Positions 32,933 through 41,712 of a DNA stretch of 64,000 nucleotides are shown piece after piece. The notes below the pieces were generated by a model. It was not told the DNA's origin, ran no database searches, and was given only the letters and a program-made list of their open reading frames with translations. This DNA comes from Streptomyces sp. CMB-StM0423 (GTDB taxonomy: Bacteria > Actinomycetota > Actinomycetes > Streptomycetales > Streptomycetaceae): assembly GCF_002847285.1 (NCBI RefSeq), contig NZ_CP025407.1, positions 4,806,501 through 4,870,500 on the forward strand, read 5' to 3'. How positions within the stretch are numbered: position 1 is the first letter of the stretch; every line of letters begins with the position of its first letter. Made by a program: the position numbers and the translations under genes.

Positions 32933-34438
32933 ATGCGAGTGGCCATAACGAAACGTTTCTCCGCAGATGAAGCGGCCGAGGGGCGGACCCCCACCGTCGT
33001 GCGGCTGCTGGTTCTGGCGACGTTCGTGGTGATCCTCAACGAGACCATCATGATCAACGCCATCCCGCGGCTCATGGAGTCCATGGACGTCACCGAGCAG
33101 GCGGCGCAGTGGGTGTCCACCGCGTTCATGCTCACCATGGCCACCGTGATCCCCGTCACGGGCTGGTTCCTCCAGCGGGTCACGACCCGCCGCGCGTACG
33201 CCGTCGCCATGAGCACCTTCCTCCTCGGCACCGTCATTTCGGCCGTCGCGCCGACTTTCGCCGTACTGCTCGCCGGCCGGATCGTGCAGGCCGCCGGGAC
33301 CGCCGTGATGATGCCGCTGCTCATGACCACCCTCATGGCGGTGGTGCCCGCGGAGCACCTCGGCAAGGTGATGGGCCACGTCACCCTCGCGATGTCCACC
33401 GCCCCCGCGCTCGGCCCGACGGTGTCCGGGGTGATCCTCCAGGCCGGCTCGTGGCGGCTGCTCTTCGTCGTAGTGCTGCCGATCGCGGCGCTGGTCGCCG
33501 TCTTCGGGCTGCGCAAGCTGGAGAACGTCGGTGAGCCGCAGGTCAGCTCCATCGACTGGGCCAGCGTCGGCGTGGCGACCCTCGGCTTCGGCGGTCTGGT
33601 GTACGGGCTGAGTCTCATCGGCGAGCACGACCGCAGGAGCACCGGCATCGGCATCGCCGTGGCCGGCCTCGTGGCCATCGGCCTCTTCGCCTTCCGCCAG
33701 CTCCGGCTGCAGCGCACGGGCACCCCGCTGATGGACCTGCGGACCCTGCGGTACGGGGCCTTCACCCGGTCGCTGGCCGTCATGTCCGTCGGCTTCCTGG
33801 CGATGATGGGCTCGATGATCCTGCTGCCGCTGTACCTGCAGAACGTCCGCGGCCTCAGCCCTCTGGAGACCGGCCTGCTGGTCATGCCGGGCGGTCTGGC
33901 GATGGGTCTGCTGGGCCCGACGGTCGGCAAGGCGTTCGACCGCTTCGGCAGCCGCGGACTGGTGGTGCCGGGCTCGGCCGGCATCGCGGTGGCCCTCTTC
34001 GGCTACACGCAGATCTCCACGACCACCCCGTACGGGCTCATCCTCGTGCTGCACGTGATCCTCATGGCCAGCCTGGCGGCGACCTTCACTCCGGTCTTCA
34101 CCCTCGGCATGGGCGCGCTGCCGCCCCACCTGTACTCGTACGGCAGCTCCATCCTCGGCACCCTGCAGCAGGTCGCGGCGGCGTTCGGGACGGCGCTGGT
34201 GGTGACGGTGATGTCGTCGCGCGCCACGAGTCTGGTGGATGACGGCATGGCCCCGATCCCCGCCCAGGTCAGCGGCATGAAGCTGGCCTTCGGCGTGGCG
34301 GCGGCCCTGGCCGTGGTGATGATCGCCCTGGCCGCCACCCTCCCCCGCCGGGTCGAGACCCCGCCTGCCGACGAGGCCGCGGAGTCCACCCCCGAGGCGG
34401 ACGCGGAGCCCGCCTCCGGCGAGCGCGTCACCGCCTAG
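32933..34438 (+). CDS. DHA2-type MFS drug exporter
   Basis: This 501-aa EmrB/QacA-like proton antiporter has about 14 membrane segments. TM1 carries VVILNETIMINAIPRLMESM (motif D1), the loop has VSTAFMLTMATVIPVTGWFLQRVTTRRAYAVAM (motif A), and TM4-5 have AGRIVQAAGTAVMMPLLMTTL and MSTAPALGPTVSGVI (motif C, antiporter). The tail is Glu/Ala/Pro-rich. ATG 32933 follows CGAGGAG. It is convergent with a TetR gene. Confidence 0.92.
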   Translation: MRVAITKRFSADEAAEGRTPTVVRLLVLATFVVILNETIMINAIPRLMESMDVTEQAAQWVSTAFMLTMATVIPVTGWFLQRVTTRRAYAVAMSTFLLGTVISAVAPTFAVLLAGRIVQAAGTAVMMPLLMTTLMAVVPAEHLGKVMGHVTLAMSTAPALGPTVSGVILQAGSWRLLFVVVLPIAALVAVFGLRKLENVGEPQVSSIDWASVGVATLGFGGLVYGLSLIGEHDRRSTGIGIAVAGLVAIGLFAFRQLRLQRTGTPLMDLRTLRYGAFTRSLAVMSVGFLAMMGSMILLPLYLQNVRGLSPLETGLLVMPGGLAMGLLGPTVGKAFDRFGSRGLVVPGSAGIAVALFGYTQISTTTPYGLILVLHVILMASLAATFTPVFTLGMGALPPHLYSYGSSILGTLQQVAAAFGTALVVTVMSSRATSLVDDGMAPIPAQVSGMKLAFGVAAALAVVMIALAATLPRRVETPPADEAAESTPEADAEPASGERVTA

Positions 34439-34499
34439 ACCCGATCCGGCGCGCGGCCGCCGTCCGGTCCTGAGCGGTCACCCCCGGCGGCACCGGCGC

Positions 34500-35111
34500 T
34501 CATCTGGCGTCGTCCGAGAGGGCCCCGTACAGGAAGACCTCCACCAGCTCCCGCGGGGTCAGGTCGGTCTCGTCCGCGGTACGCGGCTGGGTGAAGAGCA
34601 GTCCGAAGAAGAGGGCCGCGATCTGCTCCGGCGGCCGGCGCAGGGCGGCCCTGTCGGGCTCCAGCAGCTCCGCGAGGGCCGCGCGGATACGGGTCGTCGA
34701 CTCGTGCCGGCCCGCGCCGCGCACCGTGCCGGGGTGCTTGCCGCCGCGATGACCCAGCGAGCCGGCGATCGCGCCCATCCTGGACATGTGCGCCTCCAGC
34801 GCCTCGGCGGCCTCCGCGAGCCGGGCGGGCAGCGGTTGGGAGAGGTCGATCGCGTCGAGCTCGCGGACGGCGTGCTCGGGGGAGAGCGCCTCGGCCATGC
34901 AGGCGTTCAGCAACTCGTCCTTGTCGGCGAAGACCCGGAAGATCGTGCCCTCGCCGATGCCCGCGGCGCGGGCGATCTTCGCGGTCGTCACCGCGGCGCC
35001 GTACTCGGTGATCAGCGGGATGGCGGTCTGGATGATCATTTCGCGGCGCTGCTCCGGCGACATGGCGGGGGCGCGGCGGCGGGCGCTCTGGTTCTCCTTC
35101 GGTGTGGTCAT
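34500..35111 (-). CDS. TetR family regulator
   Basis: This 203-aa repressor has its HTH at about 20-66: EQRREMIIQTAIPLITEYGAAVTTAKIARAAGIGEGTIFRVFADKDELL. It has a TetR_C-like ligand domain with EALEAHMSRMGAIAGSLG. Two 16-bp palindromes lie just upstream of its start, so it probably represses itself. The neighbouring exporter is the expected second target, but the two genes are convergent, so this would need a site near 32.9 kb that I did not find. Confidence 0.92.
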   Translation of the reverse strand: MTTPKENQSARRRAPAMSPEQRREMIIQTAIPLITEYGAAVTTAKIARAAGIGEGTIFRVFADKDELLNACMAEALSPEHAVRELDAIDLSQPLPARLAEAAEALEAHMSRMGAIAGSLGHRGGKHPGTVRGAGRHESTTRIRAALAELLEPDRAALRRPPEQIAALFFGLLFTQPRTADETDLTPRELVEVFLYGALSDDAR

Positions 35112-35126
35112 ATCCCCGAGCGTACG

Positions 35127-35165
35127 GAGTGAGTACTCACTCCGTCAATGAGTGAGTACTCACTC
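35127..35165. promoter_or_regulatory. twin 16-bp palindromic operators
   Basis: The sequence GAGTGAGTACTCACTC occurs twice, at 35127-35142 and 35150-35165, each a perfect palindrome, 23 bp centre to centre. They lie 16 bp upstream of the TetR ATG and about 100 bp before the small RHIM-like gene on the other side. Confidence 0.8.
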
Positions 35166-35267
35166 CGCGCTGTCTGGAGCACCGGAGCTGACCCAGGAAC
35201 CCGCCGGGGGCGGTCGGGCGTCAGTCTTCATGCGGGACGTGGCGTAGCCGGAGAAGGGGTGGTCCGG

Positions 35268-35702
35268 GTGGATCCGGTTTCTGTGGGGCTGCTGGTGGCG
35301 CTGGCCGGTGGGGCCGGGGGTGAGATCGGGCGGGATGCCTGGGCCGGTCTGGTGCGGCTGGTGCGGATGCCGTTCCGGCGCGACGGCGGGGGCGACGCCG
35401 GCGGCGGCTCCGCCGAGGCGGAGCTGACGCGGCTCGCCGAGGAGCCCACCGACGAGGCGCGGGCGCAGGCGCTGAGTACGGCGCTGGCCGTACGGGCCGC
35501 GCTGGACGGGGAGTTCCGGGCCGCGCTGCGGACCTGGCACGAGGAACTGCCCCCGCTGCCGGGCGACGGCGCCGACTCGGTGAGCAACAGCGTCAGCGGC
35601 CAGGTCTGGAACGGCCCCGTCGTCCAGGGGCGCGACTTCCACGCCGCCCAGGGCATCCACATCGAGTCGGGCCCCCCGCCGCCCGATCGCCCTCAGCGGT
35701 AG
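35268..35702 (+). CDS. small protein with C-terminal RHIM-like amyloid motif
   Basis: This 144-aa protein starts at GTG 35268 with GAGAAGGGG upstream (GTG 35259 is also possible). The N-terminus is a hydrophobic/amphipathic segment (VGLLVALAGGAGGEIGRDAWAGLVRL), followed by an Asp/Gly linker and a helical region (AEAELTRLAEEPTDEARAQALSTALAVRAAL). The C-terminus has NSVSGQVWNGPVVQGRDFH, the pattern seen in actinobacterial proteins described as RHIM-like or BASS amyloid-signalling motifs next to NLR-type ATPases. Such proteins act in programmed cell death or immunity (family knowledge). No NLR partner is encoded nearby. Assignment is by pattern only. Confidence 0.6.
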   Translation: MDPVSVGLLVALAGGAGGEIGRDAWAGLVRLVRMPFRRDGGGDAGGGSAEAELTRLAEEPTDEARAQALSTALAVRAALDGEFRAALRTWHEELPPLPGDGADSVSNSVSGQVWNGPVVQGRDFHAAQGIHIESGPPPPDRPQR

Positions 35703-36055
35703 CAGTACGAGTCCGACGAGGGGTCTCCGCCCTGCAGATGCGTCTGGTGGACGCGGCGGCCCCGGAAGTCCGCGCCGTGCGGGAAGAACCGGTGGTCCAC
35801 CGTCAGCCCGCCCGCCGCCGGGTCGGTGTCCAGCTTGATCAGCCACGGCTCCACGCCGTCCGGGTGGAACTGGTCGTCCCAGGAGCCGTAGAGGGAGTTC
35901 GTCAGGTACACGCGCCGCCCGTCTTGCGGCGTCCCGGCGGTGATGCCGCCGAGGCGGGCGGAGGCCGTGCGGCGAGGGTGGAAGGGGTCGCTCACGTCGT
36001 ACTGCAGCAGCTCGCCCGTGCCCCACGCCCTCCTCCACCATCGACGGCGCCCCAC
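35693..36055 (-). pseudogene. remnant of a selenium-binding protein (SBP56/methanethiol oxidase)
   Basis: The frame matches only the C-terminal quarter of SBP56: WGTGELLQYDVSDPFHPR, then DGRRVYLTNSLYGSWDDQFHPDG, and the conserved end HQTHLQGGDPSSDSYCYR. Homologues are about 460 aa, so some 350 residues are missing. Inside the remnant the block between LGGI and DGRRVY is also deleted. No start codon with a ribosome site is present. The stop overlaps the end of the RHIM-like gene by 10 nt. It is a decayed gene. Confidence 0.85.
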
Positions 36056-36147
36056 TCGCTAGGCGCGCAGCACCGGACGGTCCGGCCACACACCCGCAAC
36101 AGGCGGGCCCCGGCCGGCCGCACAGTCCGGCCGGGGGGCACCGCCGG

Positions 36148-37200
36148 TCAGCGGAAGGTCGTGATCCGGAACGTCGCCAGCATGTCGGAGTAGCGCGGTT
36201 CGCCCGCCGACGACGGGTAGAAGGACGCCTCCGCGCCCACCCAGCCGTGGAAGTTCCCGTTGTCGTCGATGATCTGGAGCATCGGCTTCACATGCGAGTT
36301 GCCCGTGTAGCAGAACTCGTTCCGCTCCATGGCCAGGCACGTGCACCAGTGCCACAGCGAGTCCCGCCGGTCGTAGCTGGACATCTTCAGCAGGTGGTAC
36401 TGGATCGAGGTGACGTCGGCCGTCGTCCCGCCCCCGTAGTTCGGGCAGCCGCCGGTCTTCTGGCACGCCGCCGTGGACGACGGCTGGACGTACGTCAGGC
36501 AGTGGGTCGCCGTCGTGCACATCCGGAACTGCCGGTGCTGGAAGGTTTGTCCGGTGCTCGTGCCGACCTTGTCCTTCGCCCACGAGGTGATGTCCTGCTT
36601 GAGCGTGCCGGGGAACGCCAGCACCGAGCTCATCGCCCTGCGGGTGGTGAACTCCGCGTTGCTGCCGTACGCGTAGCCGTGGGTGGCGAGGGTGTTGAAG
36701 CGGTAGTCGAGCCTGGCCAGCGTGCGGTCGGGGGTGAGCGTGACGGCCCACTGCTCCGACCACGCCTGGCCGATCTGCCAGGTGATGTGCACGAGTTGCA
36801 CCCCGCTCGCGTCGGTGCGCGTCGTGTACGTGCCGGTGCGCGTCTCCGCGGGGGCGCCCTTGAAGCCGCCGGCCGTCAGGGTCTCGCACCGGCGGACGTG
36901 GGTCCGGGAGTCGTTCGCGTTGGTGGCGCAGGACAGGTCGGGGGTCGTGCCCGTCTTCTCGCGGGCGACAGGCGTCTTCTGGTTCCACAGGTACGTGCGG
37001 GCGGTGACCGTGCCGTTCGCGTCGAAGGCGTACGTGCCCAGCCGGGTCCAGTTCTCCCGGGAGCCGTCGCGCAGCGAGCCGAGGCTCACGACGAAGTTCT
37101 TCTTCCCGCCGGGGAGTTCGACGGCCGCGTTCGCGGGGGGCGCGATGCCGAGCAGGGCGAGCAACAGGCCGAGCGACAACGCGAGGGACCAACGTCTCAT
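36148..37200 (-). CDS. secreted protein of unknown function
   Basis: This 350-aa protein has a classical signal peptide (MRRWSLALSLGLLLALLGIAPPANA, then cleavage). The mature part is rich in Thr, Trp and Tyr with about ten cysteines, several close together near the C-terminus (WHWCTCLAMERNEFCYTGN), so it is probably a disulphide-bonded extracellular beta domain. I do not recognise the family. ATG 37200 follows GGAGGAG. It is divergent from the propeller gene; operator site 37225-37242 overlaps its predicted promoter, which places it in the same regulon as the ABC importer. Confidence 0.75.
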   Translation of the reverse strand: MRRWSLALSLGLLLALLGIAPPANAAVELPGGKKNFVVSLGSLRDGSRENWTRLGTYAFDANGTVTARTYLWNQKTPVAREKTGTTPDLSCATNANDSRTHVRRCETLTAGGFKGAPAETRTGTYTTRTDASGVQLVHITWQIGQAWSEQWAVTLTPDRTLARLDYRFNTLATHGYAYGSNAEFTTRRAMSSVLAFPGTLKQDITSWAKDKVGTSTGQTFQHRQFRMCTTATHCLTYVQPSSTAACQKTGGCPNYGGGTTADVTSIQYHLLKMSSYDRRDSLWHWCTCLAMERNEFCYTGNSHVKPMLQIIDDNGNFHGWVGAEASFYPSSAGEPRYSDMLATFRITTFR

Positions 37201-37224
37201 GGAGCGCTCCTCCACGGGTTCATG

Positions 37225-37242
37225 TTTCGGTCAATGCCGTAA
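37225..37242. promoter_or_regulatory. regulon operator 1 with leftward promoter
   Basis: TTTCGG-TCAATG-CCGTAA. For the leftward gene the minus strand has TTGACG (37270-37265), a 17-bp spacer and TCTACT (37247-37242), and the operator follows immediately. It matches the four other sites at 37337, 39504, 45574 and 46756. Confidence 0.7.
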
Positions 37243-37306
37243 GTAGACCGACCTTCACGCCCGCCGTCAATGACCCTACGGCCAAGTGGCGGACGCGAAC
37301 AGAGTC

Positions 37307-37354
37307 TTGACGCCCGTTCAGGGCGCGGCGTATCACTTTCGGCTAGTGCCGTAA
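37307..37354 (+). promoter_or_regulatory. promoter and regulon operator 2 for the propeller gene
   Basis: TTGACG (37307-37312), an 18-bp spacer and TATCAC (37331-37336), with TTTCGG-CTAGTG-CCGTAA (37337-37354) directly after the -10, where a bound repressor would cover the transcription start. Confidence 0.7.
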
Positions 37355-37385
37355 TTCAGGCCCGGAACCGGAGGTGTCCCACACC

Positions 37386-39440
37386 ATGCCGACGCGCCGC
37401 GCGTTTCTGGTGAGCACGACCGCAGCCCTGTCCGCCACCGCCCTGCCCGCGGGCCCCGCACTTGCCGGGACCCCCGGGGGCGCCGCGGCCCCGGGGCCCG
37501 ACTCCCTCGGCGTCCCCCTCAAGGACGTGCTCCTGATCGGCGGACTCGTCGCGCCCGGCCCGGACGGCCGCCCGGCCTGCTGGAACGTCTCCAACGGCGA
37601 TCCAGCCCACCTCAACGCCATCGACCCCGCCACCGGGGAGGTTTCCGTCTCCGCCGCGCTGCCCGGCGCCGACGGCGGCTGGACGGCCGCCGCCGCACCC
37701 GACGGCAGCGTGTACGCCGGCACCTGGGGCAGCGGCGGCCGGCTCTACCGCTGGCGCGGCGGCGACACCGCCGAGGACCTGGGCGTGCCCGTCCCCGGCG
37801 AGGACTTCATCTGGCGAGTCGCCGTCGACGCCGACGGCAAGGTGTGGGGCGGCGGTTCGCCCCAGGGCCACCTCTTCCGCTACGACCCGGACACCGGCGC
37901 CGTCGAGGACTTCGGCCGCCCGATCGCCGACCAGACGTACATCAAGAGCCTCGCCTGCGCCGGCGGCAAGGTCTACAGCGGCGCGTACTCCCAGGCCCGT
38001 ATCGCCGAGTTCGACCCCGCCACCCGCACCTTCACCGAGCTGCGCAAGCCGCCCGGACTGCCGACCGCGGACAACCTGAGCGTCTACGACATCGACATCC
38101 ACGACGGCCGCCTCTACGCCCGCATCGGCAGCGCCAACCCCGGCCCGCTGTTCGTCTACGACCTCGCCGCCCGCGCCTGGACCGACGAGATCCCCGGCGC
38201 GCACGGCCTCAACGTCTCCCCGCCCGACGCGGACGGCGGCGTCTACCTCATCCAGCAGAGCGAACTGCGCCGCTACGACCCGGCCACCCGGCAACTCACC
38301 GGCACCGGGCTCACCTTCAGCGGCCGGGTGCAGAACGCCCGCTCCATCGGCTGGGCCGAACTCGGCCTGCCCGACTACCCCGGGACCAGCCTCGTCGGCA
38401 CGCTGTGGCGCGGCGCGATGTTCCGCTACAACCCGCGGACCGGCGCGTACGCCACCCTGGAGACGCAGGTCCGGCGGGACGAGCCGATCGAGATCCTCGC
38501 CCTCGGCGCCGGCGGCCGCGGCACGGTCTACGCCGGCGGGTTCCTCAACGGCGGCTTCGCCGCCGTCGGCACCCGCACCGGCACGCCGGACTTCCACTGC
38601 TTCTCGCAGATCGAGTCCCTGCTGCGGGGCAGCGACGGCTCGGTGTGGATCGGCACGTACCCCGAGGCGCGCCTCTACCGCTACGAGCCGGGCAGGACCT
38701 GGAGTTCGCCGGAGTACTCCCCGGGCCCGGACGGTGCTCCCGACAACCCCGAGCGCGCGTACACGCTCCAGGAACACCTCCAGATGCGGGCCAAGGCCCT
38801 GGTGGAGGTGCGCGGGAAGATCGTCATGGGCACCGTCCCGGACGGCGACCGGCTCGGCGGCGCGATCGCCGTGTACGACCCGGACAGCGGCGAGTTGGAG
38901 GTCCACCGGCACGTCGTCAGGGACGAGTCGGTCTTCTCGCTGGCCACCGCGGGCGGCGTCGTCTACGGCGGGTGCTCGGTCACCGGCGGCCTGGGCACCA
39001 CGCCGCCGACGCGCGAGTCGGGCGCCGTGTTCGCCTGGCACCTACGCAGAAGGCGCAAGCTCTGGGAGCTGGTTCCGGTGCCGGGGGCGGCCACCGTCAC
39101 CGCCGTGGCCATCGGCCCTGACCGCAAGCTCTGGGGCATCGCCGGAAACACGGTTTTCGCCGTCAGTCCGTACTCCCGGAAGGTCGTCCGGCGCATCCCG
39201 CTGGGCGCGGGCCGGGGCGGCGGCGATCTCGCCGTGCTGGGCAGGTATCTGTACGCGAGCATCGACGGCAACCGCGTCTACCGCGTCGATCCCTGGTCGC
39301 GGACGGCTCCGGTGCTGGTCGTCGAGCATGCGCACCGGCGGCTCGTGGCCCACTCCGACCGCCGGCTCTACTTCAGCAGCGGCGCCGGGCTGTACTCCGT
39401 CGACCCGCGGGACCGCGCCCCCGGCGACGGCGACGACTGA
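37386..39440 (+). CDS. secreted beta-propeller protein (Tat signal)
   Basis: This is a 684-aa exported protein. A Tat-type signal is present (MPTRRAFLVSTTAALSATALPAGPALAG, with RRAFL). The rest is built of repeated 40-60-residue blades: LYRWRGGDTAEDLG, VWGGGSPQGHLFRYDPDTGAVEDFG, RIAEFDPATRTFTEL, MFRYNPRTGAYATLE, VWIGTYPEARLYRYEPG. These resemble seven- or eight-bladed WD40/PQQ/SMP-30-like propellers that bind sugars or lactones. ATG 37386 is used because GGAGG lies before it and the Tat motif then has the right spacing. It shares its operator with the ABC importer operon that follows, so it is probably an extracellular enzyme or binding protein for the same substrate (inference). Confidence 0.8.
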   Translation: MPTRRAFLVSTTAALSATALPAGPALAGTPGGAAAPGPDSLGVPLKDVLLIGGLVAPGPDGRPACWNVSNGDPAHLNAIDPATGEVSVSAALPGADGGWTAAAAPDGSVYAGTWGSGGRLYRWRGGDTAEDLGVPVPGEDFIWRVAVDADGKVWGGGSPQGHLFRYDPDTGAVEDFGRPIADQTYIKSLACAGGKVYSGAYSQARIAEFDPATRTFTELRKPPGLPTADNLSVYDIDIHDGRLYARIGSANPGPLFVYDLAARAWTDEIPGAHGLNVSPPDADGGVYLIQQSELRRYDPATRQLTGTGLTFSGRVQNARSIGWAELGLPDYPGTSLVGTLWRGAMFRYNPRTGAYATLETQVRRDEPIEILALGAGGRGTVYAGGFLNGGFAAVGTRTGTPDFHCFSQIESLLRGSDGSVWIGTYPEARLYRYEPGRTWSSPEYSPGPDGAPDNPERAYTLQEHLQMRAKALVEVRGKIVMGTVPDGDRLGGAIAVYDPDSGELEVHRHVVRDESVFSLATAGGVVYGGCSVTGGLGTTPPTRESGAVFAWHLRRRRKLWELVPVPGAATVTAVAIGPDRKLWGIAGNTVFAVSPYSRKVVRRIPLGAGRGGGDLAVLGRYLYASIDGNRVYRVDPWSRTAPVLVVEHAHRRLVAHSDRRLYFSSGAGLYSVDPRDRAPGDGDD

Positions 39441-39477
39441 CCCCGGCCGATCCCAATCCCCGCCCCTCGCACAGCCA

Positions 39478-39506
39478 TTGACAGTCCCAAAGTAGATGAT
39501 TATTTT
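39478..39506 (+). promoter_or_regulatory. sigma70-type promoter of the importer operon
   Basis: TTGACA (39478-39483), a 17-bp spacer and TATTTT (39501-39506) form a near-consensus promoter about 50 nt before the transport operon start. Confidence 0.75.
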
Positions 39507-39521
39507 CGGTCAAGGCCGAAA
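39504..39521. promoter_or_regulatory. regulon operator 3 at the importer promoter
   Basis: TTTCGG-TCAAGG-CCGAAA, fully symmetric in its arms, overlaps the -10 box and start point of the promoter above. Confidence 0.75.
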
Positions 39522-39563
39522 CTAGACGGGCTCCACTGCATCCTGAGGCCCCCGGAGGCCCTT

Positions 39564-40826
39564 ATGAACACCATGCTCAAGCGCGTCCGCATCCCCCTCG
39601 CCCTGCTCAGCCTCACCGCCCTCGCCGCCGCCTGCGGCGGCTCCGACGGCGGCTCCGGCTCGGTCTCCGACGAGGTGACCGTCTGGATGTACCCGGTGAT
39701 CGGCGACCCCGAGGCCAACGCCGAGTACTGGGAGGGCCTGGAGAAGGCGTACGAGAAGGAGTACCCGGACGCGTCGCTCACCATCGAGCAGCAGCCCTGG
39801 GACAACCGCGACGAGAAGCTGGCCACCGCGTTCAGCGGCGGCAAGGGCCCCGACGTCGTGGTCCTGCAACCGGACCAGATACCCCAGTACCTCGCCAACG
39901 GCGCCCTCGCCCCCGTCGACGGTGCGATCAAGGACTACGCGGACAAGTTCCTGCCGGCCGCCCTGGACGCGCTCAGCGACGACGGCAAGGCGTACGGCGC
40001 CCCGATCTACCACACCATCACGACGACGCTCTACAACAAGAAGCTCCTCGACCGGGCCGGCATCGAGGAACCCCCCGCCACCTGGGCCGACATCGAGGCC
40101 GCCGCGCCCAGGCTGAAGGCCGAGGGCCTGGCCACGCTGGACTACTCCGCCAGCAACGAGGCCACCCTGAACCTCAACTTCTACCCGCTGCTCTGGCAGG
40201 CCGGCGGGAAGATATTCAGCGAGGACGGCGAGAGCGTCGCGTTCAACGATGACAAGGGCGTCGCCGCGCTCACCTTTCTCACCGACCTCTACGAGCAGGG
40301 CGCCATCCCCAAGACGGCGATGACCAACGTCAACGTCGTCGCCGACCAGGCGCTCGGCAAGCAGCAGGCCGCCATGGGCTTCACCAACTCCGGCATCGAC
40401 TTCGGCGTCGCCGAGGAGGCGTGGGGCAAGGAGAACGTCATCGTCGGCGCCCCGCTCACCGGCGAGAAGCAGGCCGCCTTCGGCGTCCCCGGCGCGCTCG
40501 GCATCAACGCCCAGGGCAACATCGCGGGCGCCGAGCAGTTCATCACCTTCATGACCCGGCCGGAGCAGATCGAGAGCCTCGGCAAGGCGGCCGGCTTCCT
40601 CTCGCCGCGCACCGACGTCACCGTGCCCTCCGACAGCCCGTACGTCGAGAAGCTCCAGGACGCCCTGTCCGTCGTCGTCCCCGGCGAGTCCAGCCCCATC
40701 GCCCGCCAGCTCATGGGCATCCTCGCGCCGGAGATCCAGGCGGCGATGACCGGCAAGAAGTCCCCGCAGGAGGCGCTCGACGCGGCGGCCGGGCAGGCCG
40801 ACGACCTGCTGGCCAGGCAGCGGTAG
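39564..40826 (+). CDS. CUT1-type sugar-binding lipoprotein
   Basis: This 420-aa extracellular solute-binding protein (SBP family 1) feeds a CUT1 importer. The lipobox is LAAAC with the lipidated Cys at about residue 24. The body has VTVWMYPVIGDPEANAEYWEGLEKAYEKEYP (ligand-cleft start), KGPDVVVLQPDQIPQYLANGALAPVD, APIYHTITTTLYNKKLLDRAGI and late PEQIESLGKAAGFLSPR. The substrate is probably an oligosaccharide or polyol; it cannot be specified. ATG 39564 follows GGAGG. It is first in a tightly packed operon to 45296. Confidence 0.92.
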   Translation: MNTMLKRVRIPLALLSLTALAAACGGSDGGSGSVSDEVTVWMYPVIGDPEANAEYWEGLEKAYEKEYPDASLTIEQQPWDNRDEKLATAFSGGKGPDVVVLQPDQIPQYLANGALAPVDGAIKDYADKFLPAALDALSDDGKAYGAPIYHTITTTLYNKKLLDRAGIEEPPATWADIEAAAPRLKAEGLATLDYSASNEATLNLNFYPLLWQAGGKIFSEDGESVAFNDDKGVAALTFLTDLYEQGAIPKTAMTNVNVVADQALGKQQAAMGFTNSGIDFGVAEEAWGKENVIVGAPLTGEKQAAFGVPGALGINAQGNIAGAEQFITFMTRPEQIESLGKAAGFLSPRTDVTVPSDSPYVEKLQDALSVVVPGESSPIARQLMGILAPEIQAAMTGKKSPQEALDAAAGQADDLLARQR

Positions 40827-40833
40827 CCGCCGA

Positions 40834-41712
40834 ATGCGGAAGATTGCGCCGCTGCGCCGGCACGACGCGCGCGCGGGGCTGCTGTTCGTGGCCCCGATGC
40901 TCCTCCTGTTCACGGTGTTCCGCTTCGGCCCGGTCGTCGGCGCGGGGTTCCTGTCGCTGACCGACTACCGGCTCAACGGCGAATGGGAGTTCATCGGGGC
41001 CGAGAACTACTCCCGGCTGGTCGACGACGACCTGTTCTGGGAGAGCCTCGGCGTCACCGCCATGTACACCGCCGTCTACGTCCCGCTGACGGTCGGCGTC
41101 GCCCTCGGCACCGCGATGCTGCTGCACCGCACGGTCTGGATGCGCGGCTTCTTCCGCGGGGTGTTCTTCCTGCCGTACGTCACCAGCATCGTGCTGGCCG
41201 CCGTCGTCTGGAAGTGGATCTACGAGATCGAGGACGGCCTGCTCAACTCCGCCCTCGGCGCCCTGTCCTTCGGCACCGTCGACTTCCTCGGCAGCGACAC
41301 GCTCGTGCTGCCGTCGATCGCGGCGGCCTCGGCCTGGAAGGGCTTCGGCTACTCGATGCTCATCCTGCTGGCCGGCCTCCAGTCCATACCCAGGGCCGTC
41401 ACGGAGGCCGCGACCATCGACGGCGCCGGCGGCTGGCAGCGCTTCCGGCACATCACGCTGCCGATGCTGCGGCCGGTGCTGTTCTTCGTGCTCGTCATCG
41501 AGGCCATCCAGGCGTTCCAGGTCTTCGACCAGATGTACGTCATGACGGCGGGCGGCCCGGTCCGCTCCAGCTACAGCCTCGTCTACCTCCTCTACGACAC
41601 CGGCTTCAAGTACTTCGACTTCGGCTACGCCAGCGCGCTGGGACTCGTGCTCTTCGTGGTCGTACTGGTCTTCTCGCTGATCCAGCGGTGGTTGATCGGG
41701 AGGGACGACTGA
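40834..41712 (+). CDS. ABC sugar importer permease 1
   Basis: This 292-aa integral membrane protein has six helices, beginning AGLLFVAPMLLLFTVFRFGPVVGAGFLSL. The EAA loop that contacts the ATPase is in EAATIDGAGGWQRFRHITLPMLRP (about residues 190-213). It is the partner of the lipoprotein and of permease 2. No ATPase gene follows, so MsiK is the probable ATPase. Confidence 0.93.
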   Translation: MRKIAPLRRHDARAGLLFVAPMLLLFTVFRFGPVVGAGFLSLTDYRLNGEWEFIGAENYSRLVDDDLFWESLGVTAMYTAVYVPLTVGVALGTAMLLHRTVWMRGFFRGVFFLPYVTSIVLAAVVWKWIYEIEDGLLNSALGALSFGTVDFLGSDTLVLPSIAAASAWKGFGYSMLILLAGLQSIPRAVTEAATIDGAGGWQRFRHITLPMLRPVLFFVLVIEAIQAFQVFDQMYVMTAGGPVRSSYSLVYLLYDTGFKYFDFGYASALGLVLFVVVLVFSLIQRWLIGRDD

